A stretch of DNA of 57,000 nucleotides from Neocallimastix lanati (nom. inval.). Its lineage: Eukaryota > Neocallimastigomycota > Neocallimastigomycetes > Neocallimastigales > Neocallimastigaceae. Location: NCBI GenBank assembly GCA_016946835.1, contig JACVTC010000029.1, forward strand, positions 914,001 to 971,000. Direction: 5' to 3'. Below are positions 55,401 through 57,000 of the stretch, one piece after another. Made by a program: the position numbers and the translations under genes. The notes beneath the pieces were generated by a model. It was not told the origin of the DNA. It saw only the letters and a list, made by a program, of their open reading frames with translations, and did no database searches. Positions within the stretch are counted from its first letter, which is position 1. Each line of letters starts with the position of its first letter.

Positions 55401-57000
55401 CTTTAAATAAAGCAAATGTTGAACTTCGAATTCCTGGGAATCCGTTCTTTGGAATGGTAGCAGATACGAAAATATCTTTACTTTTCGAAGCGGAGACAGC
55501 AGCAGAATCACTAGATTTAAAGAACTTCAATTGTCCATCCGCATAACAATAATTTCCTGGAACAGCCATTGCTGGTTCTGGACAGATAGGAGACTCTCTT
55601 TCATAACATTCGTTATTTTCTCTTTCACAAATAATCACAGGTTTCTGTGAATTACCAGCATTAACATAATATCCAATTTCGGCTTCTACTGTATTACATC
55701 CTGCTGAGGAATCACATTGAATCAATGGATAGGATAATTTGTTATACCCATTATTTAAATAATAACCTTCAGAAGTGAAAGCTGGCCTCCAAGTACATTT
55801 CTGAATAGTACTTCTGGGGGATCTTCTTCGACTAGAAACTGTCGTCTCTACACATTCAATTAATCCTTGATTTCCATTTTCATCTTTTCCTACATAATAG
55901 GATGGGACACTCGTCGGCGTTTGCTTCTCACATTTTGTATTCGTGCAGGCAATAATGGCATTCTCTAGACCAGTACTTTCGCCATTCACATAATATTGTG
56001 TATCAGTTCCCTCTGTTTTGGACATTCCTACACATCCTTCCTCTTCAGTACATTTAATCATTTGATTGGTATCACCGGTCTCAGAGTAATTTGAATTGAG
56101 ATAGAGACCTTCTTGAACTTCTTCTGATTTCTTTACAATGCATACCACTTTTGAATTACTTGAATTAATAGAACATTCAATAATACCTTTTTTTGATGAG
56201 GTATTATCTGATGAGGTTTCTCCGTTCTTTCCTCCGTTTAAATAAGTTTCATTATTACCTTTGGTGGCACCACTACTACTTACACTGCATCCAAGTTTTT
56301 CACATTTAATTAAAGGCTTCTCATTCTTTGTATCCTCGTCACTATTAACGTACACATCATTTATACTACCATCCTGTAATTCACAGGCTGACTTCACACA
56401 TACAATTAAGGCATCTTTCATCTTATTAATGTTTTTATTTCCAGTATTTACAAAATATTGAGGATTTTCATCGGAATCCCCAGAACCTCCGGATATGGTA
56501 GTGGCTATACATGTTTCAGAATTACATTTAATAACTTGATTATTTTGATCGGGTTCTGGATAACTTCCATTTAAAAAGACATCACCATCATTACCACTAA
56601 TGGCTTTGCAGGTTATTTTTTCTCCATTCTTTTTACATTCTATCAAATCACTATCAGGATCCCCATTAATAAAGTATTGGGGTTTATCATCATCAGCAGT
56701 GGATGGCTTAGAATAACATTTATTACCATCACAATAAATGATTTGATTTGGATTAGAGGAATCGATAAATACCCCATCATCAATAGTAGGAATAGGTACT
56801 ACTTTTTTACAAATTTTTTCGCCATCAATAACTTCGCATTTAATTATTTCCTCTCCACTCAAATAATATTCATTACTATCTGTTGAAGCCCCTGTAGATT
56901 TTGGTTTACAACCATTCTCATCACAAACAATCAATTGACCAGTATTATCGTCAATAAAAGTTTCCTCTTCACCTAGTTCACTAACTGTACATTTTCCTTC
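52432..57000 (-). CDS. Scaffoldin-like Cys-rich repeat protein, paralogue (partial, runs off right edge)
   Basis: 1,522 codons are visible; the frame is open to base 57000, so the N-terminus lies outside. It aligns along its whole length with copy 1, clearly homologous but diverged. It has the same YY-hydrophobic-N ... LI-x-C ... C modules, the same order of distinctive blocks (GYYLNNGYNKLSYPLIQCDS; GDFCTNSDHSILYFATDTI; GYAYVSVDP), and a C-terminal NISS-plus-hydrophobic tail fitting a GPI-type anchor. It lacks the 63-bp acidic repeat array and the SDN-rich tract of copy 1, and is lower in G+C. The role inferred is a cell-surface scaffold for plant-wall-degrading enzymes in the fungal cellulosome. 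Whether these modules bind dockerins cannot be seen from sequence. It lies about 11 kb from the palindromic copies, so this is a scaffoldin cluster. Confidence 0.78.
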   Translation of the reverse strand, partial: EGKCTVSELGEEETFIDDNTGQLIVCDENGCKPKSTGASTDSNEYYLSGEEIIKCEVIDGEKICKKVVPIPTIDDGVFIDSSNPNQIIYCDGNKCYSKPSTADDDKPQYFINGDPDSDLIECKKNGEKITCKAISGNDGDVFLNGSYPEPDQNNQVIKCNSETCIATTISGGSGDSDENPQYFVNTGNKNINKMKDALIVCVKSACELQDGSINDVYVNSDEDTKNEKPLIKCEKLGCSVSSSGATKGNNETYLNGGKNGETSSDNTSSKKGIIECSINSSNSKVVCIVKKSEEVQEGLYLNSNYSETGDTNQMIKCTEEEGCVGMSKTEGTDTQYYVNGESTGLENAIIACTNTKCEKQTPTSVPSYYVGKDENGNQGLIECVETTVSSRRRSPRSTIQKCTWRPAFTSEGYYLNNGYNKLSYPLIQCDSSAGCNTVEAEIGYYVNAGNSQKPVIICERENNECYERESPICPEPAMAVPGNYCYADGQLKFFKSSDSAAVSASKSKDIFVSATIPKNGFPGIRSSTFALFKVSYYSINRYYKSGSIIVDKNGNVVDSMDGDQLDYTIYTCDETTKVCTESKGCSPNTYLYDAINKKAIRCNEEGKMEYTDEDGYVIGGSGGSKTSTIIYCDKDGENCYIINPNQSNGNGHDGRDTNGSNNRPKTVYYTNGNNLIKCTNGVCVKVSVKPGNYLGYGENGILGIIHCNANNVCIFINPDSGVKYLNSGSDRNHYPLIECSLNEGCYVTEGNPGYYLTSSSKTLIFCKSFITCYEINPMEHYYFNADCTEENNTIIKCVEAGNVISCSLEDALSGYYLTSEPDKLVHCRIGNRCKEIRVHNGIFRGALKGEVSIIRRSEMEKDHQYEIRNSLNKNRSKRKNESLEANDTSENEMDNVKNKELKEESESKIFSARDTNDVYGIIRCVEGKCATLTISELAAVPICEFSNNKCYITLEYSMTKKATNSIGAGDFCTNSDHSILYFATDTIVVKPNVISGKTATYVYTTSTTNCLEANESYRERYFAERSSIYTLDVDCIIQIYETAYLFLNNKENKIVRSRDIDEYNDGNVELYRCKGSHCRSVDALNTITYIADINKRILKYDVNNKLYSFVYDKDIICIFKDNKCTPNTDMKKNEFCVTYKGELVLAQSSIKNRETGDCYLSEGINSYIYGYGSSQQHLYHMNQFAAQMVDQTGYYIINAFTNTTIERRNYLSKNINLVMYACTHSSCQTYEPHEDTYYYDSQAKTIFRYRDGEYSLPNTSGYAYVSVDPTQTYIYKIVKAESDEIKIHGIVNDGYYYTIDKEMYYCNLGEDHDCSPIDETGYYITNTGAIYYCIHDSEELEATECTKQLCINGQYYYIEETYYRCDSHSNFVSMKSRYCSYDENVVINFPLALTEELPGNVNQAVKDISKHNNSTAVSNRRGKNYLESVSGIFTNCTYNEEERTSMFDLVCINNYVDVDKETDEIKICSIEQLGYVECIENEENPEKCNISSDSSSIKPSIFTVIFFILISKIFIFNFLIEI

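Overview
This window looks like nuclear DNA of an anaerobic gut fungus (Neocallimastigomycota: the Piromyces / Neocallimastix / Anaeromyces group). Non-coding DNA is extremely A+T rich, with endless ATTT/TTA microsatellites and long homopolymers. The few real genes stand out as islands of higher G+C, and three of them encode very large Cys/Tyr-rich repeat proteins of the type described as fungal cellulosome scaffoldins. All coding calls are intronless. Base-composition statements and identities are by eye.

Layout. 1-2592: AT-rich tandem repeats. 2593-4734 (minus): an intact bacterial-type YhgE/Pip membrane protein, G+C rich against its flanks and probably acquired from Firmicutes. 4735-11457: AT-rich non-coding DNA, with a recurring block from about 9.2 kb. 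11458-22508: a nest of mobile elements. Two inverted copies (A and B) of a roughly 1-kb non-autonomous DNA transposon each carry a Ty1/copia-type LTR element at nearly the same internal position. One of these keeps gag and RT/RNase H but lacks protease and integrase; the other has no coding capacity. Both have a primer-binding site matching the anticodon arm of tRNA-Lys(CUU). A 940-bp MITE-like element (D, 14523-15462) with a 9-bp target duplication lies between A and B. 25059-25503: a tRNA-headed SINE with a perfect 16-bp target-site duplication.

28524-41620: a scaffoldin gene folded back on itself. Two 6,186-bp arms (28691-34876 and 35427-41612) are inverted, show no net length difference and look identical; they flank a 550-bp spacer. 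Both gene copies lack a 5' end, and the right copy also lacks its C-terminal anchor. Just outside the right arm lies about 1.1 kb in which the plus strand has almost no cytosine (about 6 C against about 124 G). This is either a remarkable rearrangement or an assembly artefact. 47211-51217: an apparently intact MULE-type DNA transposon with 52-bp terminal inverted repeats, an 8-bp target duplication and a FLYWCH-like/DDE transposase. 52432-57000: a second scaffoldin paralogue running off the right edge.

How the parts relate. The scaffoldins are probably cell-surface platforms (Cys-rich modules, C-terminal GPI-like tails) for dockerin-bearing plant-wall hydrolases. The MULE shares its terminal CATTTCG motif with the A, B and D elements, and a tandem-repeat core with D. 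It is therefore a plausible source of transposase for them.
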